Assembly (NCBI RefSeq): GCF_040655735.1
Contig: NZ_JBFAKK010000001.1
Location: forward strand, 124,001 to 188,000
DNA length: 64,000 bases
Origin: Phytomonospora sp040655735
GTDB taxonomy: Bacteria > Actinomycetota > Actinomycetes > Mycobacteriales > Micromonosporaceae
Direction: 5' to 3'
A model generated the notes under the pieces. It made no database searches, was not told the DNA's origin, and saw only the letters and a list, made by a program, of their open reading frames with translations. The translations under genes and the position numbers were made by a program. Shown here piece by piece: positions 37,811 to 46,948 of this stretch; position 1 is the stretch's first letter; the number at the start of each line of letters is the position of its first letter.

Positions 37811-38050
37811 GACGTCTCCCCGTGTCGTGGCGGTGTTTTGTCAACCTGATCACGTCCGGAGGGGTACCCGGGTTGCATTCGACATGTACGGGGAGTGTCG
37901 TCGAGGTTTCTCGCGGTGTCCGTCCATGCGGGACTGAGGCGAAGGCGATGGGACCGTTGCGGGTGCGACACGGCGGCGAGTCCCTCATGGACGTCGCCCA
38001 CCGCGCGGGCGTCCCATGTGTCCGTGTCCGCGGGCGCGGCGGTCCTGCGC

Positions 38051-39199
38051 TCAGCCGCGCGTCGGAGCCGCGAGCACCACTTCGCGCAGGTTGCCCATCG
38101 CCGCCGCGTGCGCCCCGAGCAGGACCGGGTCGCCGGTGACGGCGGTGGTCTCGACGCGGGTGCGGTATGTGGTGCGGTGGAGGGCCACGGCGACGGCGTC
38201 GCGCAGCGCGGGGCCACCGGCGCGCCCGGCCTCGCCCGCGAGGACGACCAGGGCCGGGTCGACCACGGCGATCGCGGCGGTGAGCGCCACGATGATCCGA
38301 CCGGCGAGCTCGGCGAGGAACGCGCCGTCACCGGTGGCGCCGGAGACGGCCCCGGCGGCGTCGTCGGCGTGGTGCCCGAACTCGGCGGCCAGGGCGGTGA
38401 TGGCGGGCCCGCCGATGAGGTCCTGGAGGTCGCCGGTGCTCGCGTTCGGCGGGCCGATCGGCAGGTAGCCGATCTCGCCGGCGGCCCCGGTGGCGCCGTG
38501 CAGGAGCGTGCCCCCGAGTTCGATGCCGAGCCCGACGCCCCGATTGCCCAGCCACAGCAGTGCGAAGCCCTCGTCGCCGGTCTCGCCGTGCTCGCGTTCG
38601 GCGAGGGCGGCGAGGTTGACGTCGTTGCCGACCGCGACGGGCGCGCCGAGCAGCGACGACAGGCCGGCGGCCAGGCCGGGGCGGCCGAAGCCGGGGACGT
38701 CGATGTTGCCGACGGTGTCGGTGTGCCGGTCGTAGGCGCCCGGCACGGCGAGCTGGACGCAGTTCAGGGCCCCGGTGGCGAGCCCGGCCTCGGCGCAGGC
38801 GGCGGACACGGCGCCGGCCAGCGGCGCGGTCACGTCTTCGTCGGTGAAGGCGACGGTGTTGCTCGTGCGGGCGCGGGTGAGTCCGGTGAGGTCGACGATC
38901 TCGATGTCGAGCCGGTCGGGCTCCCCGACGGCGACGGCCGCGGCGTAGGCGGCGTCCGGGTTGACCGCGTAGCGGTCGGCGCGGGGACCGAGGCCGCCGT
39001 GCGTGCGCCCGGCGACGCCGACCAGGCCGGCGTCCTCCAGGCGGCGGATGACCTCCGAGGCGGTCGGCTTCGACAGTCCGGTGAGGGTGACCAGGTCGCC
39101 GCGGGTGAGCGTGCCGCGTTCGAGCAGGTGCCCGAGCGCGGCACGCTCGTTGAGCGTGCGCAGCAGGCGCGACGAGCCGGCCGGGCGGGGTGCGGTCAT
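38051..39199 (-). CDS. ROK-family transcriptional regulator lacking the zinc motif
   Basis: 382 aa. Winged HTH at about 22-65 (LEQ-type GHLLERGTLTRGDLVTLTGLSKPTASEVIRRLEDAGLV), then a ROK fold with PGAYDRHTDTVGNIDVPGF, NDVNLAALAEREHG and GNRGVGLGIELGG. The Cys cluster CxCGxxGCxE that follows GEIGY in most ROK proteins is replaced by PPNASTGDLQDLIGG, so zinc binding is probably lost. It lies 40 bp downstream of the GH5 gene on the same strand, suggesting one transcript and control of that cellulase. Confidence 0.88.
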   Translation of the reverse strand: MTAPRPAGSSRLLRTLNERAALGHLLERGTLTRGDLVTLTGLSKPTASEVIRRLEDAGLVGVAGRTHGGLGPRADRYAVNPDAAYAAAVAVGEPDRLDIEIVDLTGLTRARTSNTVAFTDEDVTAPLAGAVSAACAEAGLATGALNCVQLAVPGAYDRHTDTVGNIDVPGFGRPGLAAGLSSLLGAPVAVGNDVNLAALAEREHGETGDEGFALLWLGNRGVGLGIELGGTLLHGATGAAGEIGYLPIGPPNASTGDLQDLIGGPAITALAAEFGHHADDAAGAVSGATGDGAFLAELAGRIIVALTAAIAVVDPALVVLAGEAGRAGGPALRDAVAVALHRTTYRTRVETTAVTGDPVLLGAHAAAMGNLREVVLAAPTRG

Positions 39200-39239
39200 C
39201 GCGCGCCGCCGCCCGGGTGTCGCTCCGCTGTGGACGGTG

Positions 39240-40307
39240 TCATCGGCCGGAGCGTATCCGGTCGCGGATCCAGACGCCGGCCGGCTTCAGCGGTGAGGTG
39301 CCCGCGTAGGGCCCGCCCGGGCAGGTGCCGGTCTTGAAGGCGGCGCCGGAGCGGAAGTCGTCGGAGAAGTTCCAGCTCACCCAGCTGATCTTCTTGGCGG
39401 CCATCATGTCGATGTAGCGCTGCGCCATGGTGAAGTCGTTGGCGCCGTCGCCGGTGTACTCCTGGGTGCCGAACTCGGTCACGAACATCGGGATCCGGTC
39501 GGCGGCGCGCGAGAGGGTGTTGAGGTACTCGTCGCGGTGGGACTTGGCGTAGAAGTGGAAGGTGTACATGATGTTGCTCGCGTTGACCGGGTTGTTGATC
39601 ACCTCGGTCTCACTGGCGCCGTCGGAGACTCCGAGCGAGGACCAGGCACGGGTGCCGAGCAGGACGACGGCGTTGGGGTCCTGCGCGCGGATCACCGGGA
39701 TGATCTGCTCGTGGTAGCTCTTGATCCGCGACCAGGTGACGCCGCTCGGCTCGTTGGCGACCTCGTAGAGGAGGTTCGTCTTGGCCTTGTGGCGCTGGGC
39801 GATCTCGGTGAAGAAGGTCTTGGCGCGGGCGAGGTTGTAGTGCGGGTCGCCGGGGTCGAGCATGTGCCAGTCGACGACGATGTAGAGGCCGCGCGCGGTC
39901 GCCTGCTCGATGAGCGAATGGACCAGGTCGGTGTAGTACCGGGGGTTCGTCTCGTAGCCGTCCTCCTGGATGTACATCGACAGGCGGACGACGTCGGCCG
40001 TCCAGTCGTAGGCCAGCGCGTCGAGGGATCCGCCGTTGACGCACTGTTTGTACCACTGGAGTCCGTGCGTGCTCATACCGCGAAGCTGCACCTGCTGGCC
40101 CGAGGAGCCGCAGAGGCGGACACCGCAGACTTTCAGCCGGCCCCACTTGGCGGCGGGGGTGATCTCCCGCGCGTCGACGCCGGATGCGGGCGCGCCGGCC
40201 GGTTCGGGCGCCGCGGCGGCGCCGGGCGCGCCGGTCAGTAAGAGCGCTGCGGAGATGAGGGCGACGAGCGCGTGCCGAACGCGCGAGGCCCTGCGGGAAC
40301 GGTCCAT
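39240..40307 (-). CDS. Secreted GH5 endoglucanase (cellulase)
   Basis: 355 aa. Signal peptide to about residue 33 (GAAAAPE). GH5 catalytic residues: acid/base Glu186 in YEVANEPSG and nucleophile Glu278 in MFVTEFGTQEYTG; supporting motifs are LRGMSTHGLQW, VVRLSMYI, VVDWHML, and WVSWNFSDD. The LRGMSTHGLQWY and VDWHML forms are those of subfamily GH5_2 endo-beta-1,4-glucanases. No carbohydrate-binding module. Start 40307 has GGAAGGA upstream. First gene of a probable unit with the ROK regulator downstream. Confidence 0.92.
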   Translation of the reverse strand: MDRSRRASRVRHALVALISAALLLTGAPGAAAAPEPAGAPASGVDAREITPAAKWGRLKVCGVRLCGSSGQQVQLRGMSTHGLQWYKQCVNGGSLDALAYDWTADVVRLSMYIQEDGYETNPRYYTDLVHSLIEQATARGLYIVVDWHMLDPGDPHYNLARAKTFFTEIAQRHKAKTNLLYEVANEPSGVTWSRIKSYHEQIIPVIRAQDPNAVVLLGTRAWSSLGVSDGASETEVINNPVNASNIMYTFHFYAKSHRDEYLNTLSRAADRIPMFVTEFGTQEYTGDGANDFTMAQRYIDMMAAKKISWVSWNFSDDFRSGAAFKTGTCPGGPYAGTSPLKPAGVWIRDRIRSGR

Positions 40308-40322
40308 GGCTGCTCCTTCCAC

Positions 40323-40361
40323 TGTGGGCGGTCGCGCCCACAATAGACAGTTAATCTAACT
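40323..40361. promoter_or_regulatory. Two operator-like palindromes upstream of the GH5 gene
   Basis: Site 1: TGTGGGCG (40323-40330), 4-nt centre, CGCCCACA (40335-40342), perfect 8-bp arms. Site 2: AGTTA ATC TAACT (40349-40361), an AT-rich palindrome unusual for this DNA. Both lie within 55 bp of the GH5 start and in the shared gap with the DUF2264 gene. The ROK regulator of this operon is a candidate ligand for site 2, a LacI-type protein for site 1. Confidence 0.5.
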
Positions 40362-40461
40362 AACTTCGGTCAGGCTACTGATGGTCACAGGCCGGGTCAA
40401 GAGGGTCGAGGAAGGTCATTTCGGTCGAGGCGGCGCCGGCGTTCGCCTTACACTCGTCGCC

Positions 40462-42273
40462 ATGCCGTCGCCGTCCCAGCTCCATGGACCCGCGCCCACC
40501 GACCGTGCGGGCTGGCAGCGGTCGGCGCTCGCGCTCATCGCCCCGGCGACGGCGACGGCCGCGCTCGGCCCGGCGTACACGCCGGTCACCATGTCCAATC
40601 ACGACGCCGGGGCGAACTGGTTCGAGCTGGTCACCCGGCCGCTGTGGGGACTGGCGCCCCTGACCGCCGGAGGCGGTGCCGCCGACCGGCAGTGGGACGA
40701 GGTCAACGGCGCCCTCTCCCGTGCCTTCGACCCGCGAGACCCGTCCTACCTCGGCGAACCCGTCGCGCGCGACCAGCGGCTCGTCGAGGCCGGTGCTCTC
40801 GGCTACGCCCTCGCCCTGGCGCCCGAGAAGCTCTGGGACCCCCTCGACGGCGCCGGGCGCGACCGGCTCGCGGCCTGGCTGCGGGCGGCCTACGCCGGCG
40901 AGGTCGTCGACTCGAACTGGCGCTTCTTCCCGGTCCTGGTCGGCCTCGGCATGGACCGCCTCGGCCTCGACCGCGACCGTGCGGTGCAGGAGCGCCATCT
41001 GGCGCGGCTGGCCTCCTTCTCCCTGCCCGGCGGCTGGTACGAGGACGGGCCCGGCGGCCGGGTCGACTTCTACAACCCCTTCGCCTTCCACTGGTACGGC
41101 CTGACGCTGCACGCCCTGACCGGCGACGACCGCTTCACCGGCGCGGCGGCCGGCTTCGCGGAGGACTTCGAGCACTGGTTCGCCGACGACGGCGCGGCCG
41201 TCCCCTATGGACGAAGCCTCGGCTACCGCTTCGCGCAGGGCGCCTTCTGGAGCGCCCTCGCCGCGGCGGGTGTACCGACCGCGCTGGGCTGGGACAGGGT
41301 GCGGCACCTCGCCCAGCAGCACCTCGACTGGTGGTGGCGGCGGCCGATCCTGGCCGCCGACGGCGCCCTTACCATCGGTTACGCCTACCCCAACGGGGCG
41401 GTCGTCGAGCAGTACGTCGCGGCCGGATCGCCGTACTGGGGCCTGAAGCACATGGCCGCGCTGTCCACCGGACCCGGTCATCCCTTCTGGACGGCCGAGC
41501 CGCGCCCGCGCGACGAGAACGCGATCCGGATCAGCGAGCAGCCCTCGGCGCGCGCCGTCCTGACCCGCGACGGCGACGGCGACGTCGTGCGGCTCAACGC
41601 CCAGCACTGGCACGACTGGACCCGCAACGGCGCGGCCACCTACGCCAAGTTCGCCTACTCCTCGCTGGCCGCCTTCAGCGTCTCCACGCCCGGACGGGGG
41701 CTGGACTTCGCCGCCGCCGACGGAATGCTCGCCCTCAGCGACGACGGGCGGCGCTGGCGAGTGCGTGAGGACGTCGACGAGTGGTCCACCGCCGAGGGGA
41801 CCGTCTTCGCCCGCTGGTCGCCGTGGCCAGACGTCACCGTCGACACCTGGCTGCTCGCCGCCGCGCCATGGCACCTGCGGATCCATCGGGTCCGCACCGC
41901 GCGGGCGCTCCACACCGCCGAAGGCGGCTTCTGCGCGCCCTGGCCCGAAGCGGGCGACCCGCCAGGCGCCACCGGACCGGGCCGCGCCTCGGCCACCGCC
42001 GGGGGAGTCCACAGCGAACTCCTCGACCTGGCCGCCGGTTCCGCACACGTTCGAACATCCCTGATCGTCCACCCGATGGCCGGAACCCACCTGCTCTGGC
42101 CGCGCACGGTCCTGCCCACGCTGACCTGCGACATCGAGCCGGGCGCGCATCACCTCGCCTGCGCCGTGCGCGTGGCCCGCTCGGCGGGCACCGCCGCATC
42201 CTCCGACGGCGAGCTCGAAACGCTCCGCGTCCGCGCGCTGGAGATCATCGCCGGCACGTCGGCCGAGGACTGA
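40462..42273 (+). CDS. DUF2264 protein, putative glycoside hydrolase
   Basis: 603 aa, cytoplasmic (no signal peptide). N-terminal (alpha/alpha) barrel: WFELVTRPLWGLAPL, VDSNWRFFPVLVGLGM, GWYEDGPGGRVDFYNPFAFHWYGL, YGRSLGYRFAQGAFWSALA, and YWGLKHMAAL; a C-terminal beta-sandwich starts near residue 400. These are DUF2264 landmarks. To my recollection some members have been classed as GH154 beta-glucuronidases acting on arabinogalactan; that is the most useful guess. No Shine-Dalgarno; TACACT (40449-40454) 7 nt before the ATG suggests a leaderless message. It faces the same way as the CUT1 operon that follows. Confidence 0.8.
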   Translation: MPSPSQLHGPAPTDRAGWQRSALALIAPATATAALGPAYTPVTMSNHDAGANWFELVTRPLWGLAPLTAGGGAADRQWDEVNGALSRAFDPRDPSYLGEPVARDQRLVEAGALGYALALAPEKLWDPLDGAGRDRLAAWLRAAYAGEVVDSNWRFFPVLVGLGMDRLGLDRDRAVQERHLARLASFSLPGGWYEDGPGGRVDFYNPFAFHWYGLTLHALTGDDRFTGAAAGFAEDFEHWFADDGAAVPYGRSLGYRFAQGAFWSALAAAGVPTALGWDRVRHLAQQHLDWWWRRPILAADGALTIGYAYPNGAVVEQYVAAGSPYWGLKHMAALSTGPGHPFWTAEPRPRDENAIRISEQPSARAVLTRDGDGDVVRLNAQHWHDWTRNGAATYAKFAYSSLAAFSVSTPGRGLDFAAADGMLALSDDGRRWRVREDVDEWSTAEGTVFARWSPWPDVTVDTWLLAAAPWHLRIHRVRTARALHTAEGGFCAPWPEAGDPPGATGPGRASATAGGVHSELLDLAAGSAHVRTSLIVHPMAGTHLLWPRTVLPTLTCDIEPGAHHLACAVRVARSAGTAASSDGELETLRVRALEIIAGTSAED

Positions 42274-42312
42274 GATCTCACCGTCCGCAGTGGATCGGCC
42301 ACGAGCAACGGG

Positions 42313-42368
42313 GTTTTGTCGAAAACTTATTCTTAGGCCTTGACGAAGCCCGTCACCGGGGTTAACAC
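42313..42368 (+). promoter_or_regulatory. Promoter and operator of the first CUT1 operon
   Basis: TTGACG (42340-42345), 17-nt spacer, TAACAC (42363-42368): a near-consensus vegetative promoter 137 bp before the binding-protein gene. Just upstream is a palindrome GTTTT GTCG AAAAC (42313-42326), a reasonable site for the ROK regulator encoded in this operon. Confidence 0.6.
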
Positions 42369-42505
42369 TCTCTTCACCTCATGAGGCACCACAAGCGAAC
42401 ACGCGTGGAACGACCTCGACGCGACGGACCCCGGCCCGCGTGCGCCGAGACCCGCGCACCCCCGATCCCCCCAGCCTTCGCATTCCCTAGAGGAGTTGAG
42501 AAGCA

Positions 42506-43780
42506 ATGAGGCTCTCACATCAACGCTTAAACCGCCGCCGCCTGCTCGCGCTCGGCGGACTGGCCGCCGTCGGCGCCGCCACCACCGCCTGCGGAAGCAA
42601 CACCGGCCGCGACGGCGGCGACCCGAACAAGGTCGACCTCTCCCAGTGGTACCACCAGTACGGCGAGGCGGGCACCCAGGACGCCGCCACCCGCTACGCC
42701 ACCGAGTATCCCGACGCCAACGTGAGCATCCAGTGGATCCCCGGCGACTACGACGCCAAACTCGCCAGCGGCCTGCTCTCCGAAGACGGGCCCGACGTCT
42801 TCGAGTCCCACTTCAACTCGCAGATGGCCACCTCCGGCCAGGTCGTCCCGCTCGACGACATCATGGCCGACTTCAAGAGCGACTTCAGCGAGATCGACCT
42901 CTTCGAGAACACCTGGGACGGCAAGGTCTACGGCGTCAAGATGATCGACGACCCGCAGCTGTTCTACTACCGCAAGAGCATGCTCACCGAGGCCGGGCTC
43001 GCCGTGCCCACCACCTTCGACGAACTCATCGCCGCCGCCGACGCCCTCACCGGCAAGACCGTCAAGGGCCTCTACCTCGGCAACACCGCCGGCGCCGGCG
43101 TCCTCAACCGCCCACTGCTGTGGAGCGCCGGACAGGACCTCCTCACCGCCGACAACAAGATCGGCTTCGGCGGCGAGACCACCATCGCCGCGCTCGCCAA
43201 GTTCCGCACCCTCCACGAGAACGGCTCGCTGCTGCTCGGCGCGCCCACCGACTGGTGGGACTCGGCCGCCTTCACGCAGGGCCTGTGCGCCATGCAGTGG
43301 TGCGGCATGTGGCACATGCCCCTCATCCAGGAGGCCCTGGGCGACGACTTCGGCGTCTTCCCCATGCCCCCGGTGTTCGCCCCCGCCGACGGCGGCCGTC
43401 CCTCGATCGTCAACGGCGGCTGGTCGACCTTCGTCAGCGCCAAGTCCAAGAACGTCGAGGCGGCCAAGGCCTTCGTGAAGTGGCTCTGGCTGGAGCAGGT
43501 CGCCCACCAGGAGGACTGGGCCCTGTCCTACGGCTTCCACATCCCGCCCCGCAAGTCCCTGGCAGCCAAGGCCACCAAGCTCCAGAGCGGCACCGCCGCC
43601 GAAACCGTGGCGCTGTCGCAGCAGTACGGCATCGGTGCCAACCCCGCCTGGACCACCACCATGAACACCGCCCTGAACGACCTGGTCACCAAGGTCGTCC
43701 GCGAAGGCGCCGACGCGACGGCCGAGCTGGCCACCGCGACCGGGAAGATCGACGACGAACTGGCCAAGGCGGGCGGGTAG
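42506..43780 (+). CDS. CUT1 sugar ABC transporter substrate-binding lipoprotein
   Basis: 424 aa. N-terminus has an RRR pair start (residues 10-12), a hydrophobic stretch and lipobox TTAC with lipidated Cys29, so it is probably a Tat-exported lipoprotein. Family 1 binding-protein features: VDLSQWYHQYGEAGTQDAA, DGKVYGVKMIDDPQLFYYRKS, MQWCGMWHMP, and NGGWSTFVSAKSKNVEAAKAFVKWL. It captures an oligosaccharide for the two permeases encoded next. GAGGAGTTGAGAAGC precedes ATG 42506. Ligand not readable; the adjoining GH2 suggests a galactoside. Confidence 0.92.
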   Translation: MRLSHQRLNRRRLLALGGLAAVGAATTACGSNTGRDGGDPNKVDLSQWYHQYGEAGTQDAATRYATEYPDANVSIQWIPGDYDAKLASGLLSEDGPDVFESHFNSQMATSGQVVPLDDIMADFKSDFSEIDLFENTWDGKVYGVKMIDDPQLFYYRKSMLTEAGLAVPTTFDELIAAADALTGKTVKGLYLGNTAGAGVLNRPLLWSAGQDLLTADNKIGFGGETTIAALAKFRTLHENGSLLLGAPTDWWDSAAFTQGLCAMQWCGMWHMPLIQEALGDDFGVFPMPPVFAPADGGRPSIVNGGWSTFVSAKSKNVEAAKAFVKWLWLEQVAHQEDWALSYGFHIPPRKSLAAKATKLQSGTAAETVALSQQYGIGANPAWTTTMNTALNDLVTKVVREGADATAELATATGKIDDELAKAGG

Positions 43781-43785
43781 CGGCC

Positions 43786-44745
43786 ATGGTCTCCACCGCG
43801 CTCAAGGCCGAGGCCGGGCGCCCGGGAACGCCGGATCGGCCGCGGCCGATCCGGCGCCGGCCCGTCCGCGGCCGCACCCTCGCGTTCTGGCTCTTCGTCG
43901 GCCCTTTCCTGGCGGGCCTGGTCTTCTTCACCTTCGTCCCGATCGGCTGGAGCCTGTGGCTGAGCTTCTTCGAGGCGCAGAACACCGTCACGCCGACCGA
44001 GTTCGTCGGGCTGCGCAACTACACCGAGATGCTCGCCGACCCCGAGTTCCGGCGCAGCATGCTCACCTTCACCGTCTTCGCCGCGTTCATCATCCCGGTG
44101 ACCACGGCGCTGTCCCTGGCGCTGGCGCTGCTGGTCAACCGCGTCCGCTTCATGCAGGCGTTCTTCCGCTCGGCGTTCTTCATCCCGGCGGCCTGCTCCT
44201 ACGTGGTCGCGTGCATGATCTGGCGACTGTCGATCTTCAACGGTGTGCGCTTCGGTCTGGCCAACACCCTCCTGCTGCACTTCGACCTCGACACGGTCGC
44301 CTGGCTCCAGACCACCGACCCGCCGCTCTACTGGCTGGTGCTCATCACCGTCCGGCTGTGGCTCCAGCTCGGCTTCTACATGATCCTGTTCCTGGCCGCC
44401 AGGCAGCGGATCCCCGGCCAGCTCTATGAGGCCGCCTACCTCGACGGCGCCTCCCCGGGCTGGCAGACCTTCCGCCACGTCACGCTGCCCGCGCTGCGGG
44501 CCACGACGGTCGCCGTCGTCCTGCTCAACCTCATCGCGGCCTACCAGGCATTCGACGAGTTCTACAACCTCATGGGCAACACCGCCATCGTGCGCCCGCC
44601 GCTGATCTACCTCTACAACACCGCCCTGGGCGCCGAGCAGGACTTCGGCCGGGGCAGCGCCGGGGCGCTGATCCTCTCCGGCCTCATCGTCATCGTCACG
44701 CTGCTCCAGGGGAAGTTCCTGCGGCTCGGGAAGAGAGAGGACTAG
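43786..44745 (+). CDS. CUT1 sugar ABC transporter permease (MalF type)
   Basis: 319 aa, six membrane helices from residue 30 on (LAFWLFVGPFLAGLVFFTFVPIGW start). The ATPase-contact EAA loop is YEAAYLDGASPGWQTFRHVTLP. ATG 43786 starts 5 bp after the binding-protein stop. Pairs with the next permease. No ATP-binding gene is present in this operon. Confidence 0.94.
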   Translation: MVSTALKAEAGRPGTPDRPRPIRRRPVRGRTLAFWLFVGPFLAGLVFFTFVPIGWSLWLSFFEAQNTVTPTEFVGLRNYTEMLADPEFRRSMLTFTVFAAFIIPVTTALSLALALLVNRVRFMQAFFRSAFFIPAACSYVVACMIWRLSIFNGVRFGLANTLLLHFDLDTVAWLQTTDPPLYWLVLITVRLWLQLGFYMILFLAARQRIPGQLYEAAYLDGASPGWQTFRHVTLPALRATTVAVVLLNLIAAYQAFDEFYNLMGNTAIVRPPLIYLYNTALGAEQDFGRGSAGALILSGLIVIVTLLQGKFLRLGKRED

Positions 44746-44749
44746 CGCC

Positions 44750-45661
44750 ATGGCAGGTGCAGTGATGCCGACCGGCGCCAGGCGGCCGCGTCGGCGGCCG
44801 GCCGAGAGCGGGCCGGTGGGCCACCGGCACGGAGTGCGCGCACGGGTCGTCACCGTCGCCGTATACGGCGTCCTCGGCGTTTCGGCGATCCTCTTCCTGA
44901 TCCCCTACTACCTGCTGATCCGCAACGGCCTGTCGACCGACGCCGAGATCACCTCGCCGGAGTGGACCTTCTTCCCGACCGACCTGCGCTGGGAGAACGT
45001 CACCGAGTTGTTCGCCGACACCGAGACGCACTTCGCCTCCAGTCTGCTCAACTCGGTGCTGGTCGCCGTCCTCCAGACGACCGGGGTGCTGCTCATCTGC
45101 TCGCTGGCCGGCTACGGGCTGGCGAGGATCCCCTACCGGCACGCCAACAAGATCTTCTACGCCGTCGTGGTCAGTCTGATGATCCCCGGCGCGGTCACCT
45201 TCGTGCCGAGCTTCCTCATGGTGTCGACCATGGGCTGGGTCTCCGACCTGCGCGGCCTGATCATCCCCGGCCTGTTCAGCGGCTTCACGACCTTCCTGTT
45301 CCGGCAGTACTTCCTGGACTTCCCCCGGGAACTGGAGGAGGCCGCGCGCGTCGACGGGCTGGGCTACTGGGGCGCTTACTGGCGGATCGTGTTCCCGAAC
45401 TCGCTGAACTTCTTCGCCGCGATCGCCGCGATCACCTTCCTGCACGGCTGGAACGCCTTCCTGTGGCCCCTGGTGATCGGGCAGAGCAACGAGTCGTGGA
45501 CCGTGCAGGTGGCGCTGTCGAGCCTGCTGACCGCGCAGACCATCCGCATCCACGAGCTGTTCATCGGCGCGGCGATCTCGATCCTGCCGCTGGTCCTGGT
45601 CTTCCTGTTCCTGCAGCGCTACCTCGTGCAGGGCGTCACCCAGAGCGGGATCAAGGGCTGA
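44750..45661 (+). CDS. CUT1 sugar ABC transporter permease (MalG type)
   Basis: 303 aa, six helices, EAA loop EEAARVDGLGYWGAYWRIVFP and the C-terminal VTQSGIKG ending typical of MalG-type permeases. It has a long basic N-terminus (residues 8-33) before the first helix. Begins 4 bp after the previous gene and is followed 25 bp later by the ROK regulator. Confidence 0.94.
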   Translation: MAGAVMPTGARRPRRRPAESGPVGHRHGVRARVVTVAVYGVLGVSAILFLIPYYLLIRNGLSTDAEITSPEWTFFPTDLRWENVTELFADTETHFASSLLNSVLVAVLQTTGVLLICSLAGYGLARIPYRHANKIFYAVVVSLMIPGAVTFVPSFLMVSTMGWVSDLRGLIIPGLFSGFTTFLFRQYFLDFPRELEEAARVDGLGYWGAYWRIVFPNSLNFFAAIAAITFLHGWNAFLWPLVIGQSNESWTVQVALSSLLTAQTIRIHELFIGAAISILPLVLVFLFLQRYLVQGVTQSGIKG

Positions 45662-45686
45662 GGCCGACGGCGGACAGGGAGGACAC

Positions 45687-46922
45687 ATGGCGCGCACGAC
45701 CACGATGGACATCCGCAGCTCCAGCCGCTTCGAGGTGCTGCGGGCGGTCTACGCCGGCCGGGCCGCGACTCGCCAGGCCGTCGCCGCGGCCGGCCAGGTC
45801 AGTTTCGCCACCGTCTCCAACGTCGTCGCCGAACTGCTCGCCGCGGGCGTCCTGGTCGAGGAGTCCTACGACTCGGCGACCGGCGGGCGCCCGCGGGCCC
45901 GCCTCGCCGTCAACGCCCGACGCGGCCTGCTCGCCGGCGTCGACCTGTCCGAGACGCACGTCGACGTCGAGGTCTTCGACCTGGCACTGCGGCCGGTCGG
46001 GCACCGTCGAAGACCGCTCGACCTCGGCACGGCGGGGACCGGGGAGCTGGTCGCCGAGATCGCCCGCGCGCTGGACGGTCTCGGCGACCGGCCGCCGCTC
46101 GGTGTCGGCGTCAGCCTGGCCGCACACGTGAGCACCGGCAGGGGAACGGCGCTGTTCGAGGGCGTCGGTCCCGTGGCCGTCGCCGACCTGCGCGACGGCC
46201 TCGTCGAGGCCCTGGAGGTGCCGGTCCTCACCGACAACCCCCTTAAGGCCGCGGCGATCGCCGAACTGTGGTTCGGTGGCGGCGACGGCTCCCACACTCT
46301 TGCGGCGGTCACCCTCGGCACCGGCGTGGGCGCGGGGATCACCGTCCGGGGCACGCTGATCCGCGGCGCCACCGACAGCGCCGGGGAGTGGGGCCACACG
46401 ACCCTGATCCTCGACGGCGAGCGGTGCCGCTGCGGTGCGCGCGGTTGCGTCGAGGCCTACCTGGGCGCGCCGGCGATCCTCCGCGACTGGCTCGCCCGCG
46501 AAGGCCCACCGGAAACGTCGGCGCCGGAACTCACCGCCGGGATCGACGCCCTGGCGGCCGCCCGCGTGGCCGGCGAGCCCGCCGCGGTGCGGGCCGTCGC
46601 GCGTGCCGGACGCCACCTCGGAGCGGGACTGGCCAATCTCGTCAACATGATCAACCCCGATACGATCATGCTCGGCGGATGGGTGCTCGACCGGCTCGGC
46701 GCGTGGTTGCTCCCCGCCGCCGAAGCCGAGGCCGCCCGCCGCGCCCTGCGCCGGCCCTTCGAGGCCGTGCGCATCCGGCGCAGCTCGATCGGCGCGCGTC
46801 GCACCCGCCTCGGCATGGCGACCTTCGCCCTGGAGGCCTTCCTCAGCCAGGCCGGGCTGCCCAGCCGCCAGCGTCTGACGAACCCCGCCGATCACAGCGC
46901 CGTGACCCGGCCACGACCCTGA
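45687..46922 (+). CDS. ROK-family transcriptional regulator
   Basis: 411 aa. Winged HTH about 15-70 (AATRQAVAAAGQVSFATVSNVVAELLAAGVLVEE). ROK domain with ADxS-type GVDLSETHVDVEV, DNPLKAAAIAELWFG, GTGVGAGITVRG and the intact zinc motif GEWGHTT...CRCGARGCVEAY. Start has AGGGAGGAC. Very similar to the regulator at 50660, so they are paralogues. Its position between permeases and GH2 suggests autoregulation of this operon, probably released by a sugar. Confidence 0.93.
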   Translation: MARTTTMDIRSSSRFEVLRAVYAGRAATRQAVAAAGQVSFATVSNVVAELLAAGVLVEESYDSATGGRPRARLAVNARRGLLAGVDLSETHVDVEVFDLALRPVGHRRRPLDLGTAGTGELVAEIARALDGLGDRPPLGVGVSLAAHVSTGRGTALFEGVGPVAVADLRDGLVEALEVPVLTDNPLKAAAIAELWFGGGDGSHTLAAVTLGTGVGAGITVRGTLIRGATDSAGEWGHTTLILDGERCRCGARGCVEAYLGAPAILRDWLAREGPPETSAPELTAGIDALAAARVAGEPAAVRAVARAGRHLGAGLANLVNMINPDTIMLGGWVLDRLGAWLLPAAEAEAARRALRRPFEAVRIRRSSIGARRTRLGMATFALEAFLSQAGLPSRQRLTNPADHSAVTRPRP

Positions 46923-46948
46923 CCTCATCGTCAAAGGAGCGACTCGCC

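Noticed and set aside
40323..40342. TGTGGGCG/CGCCCACA inverted repeat as a terminator
   Set aside because: It lies in the 5' region between divergent genes, immediately before the GH5 ribosome-binding site, so an operator is more likely.
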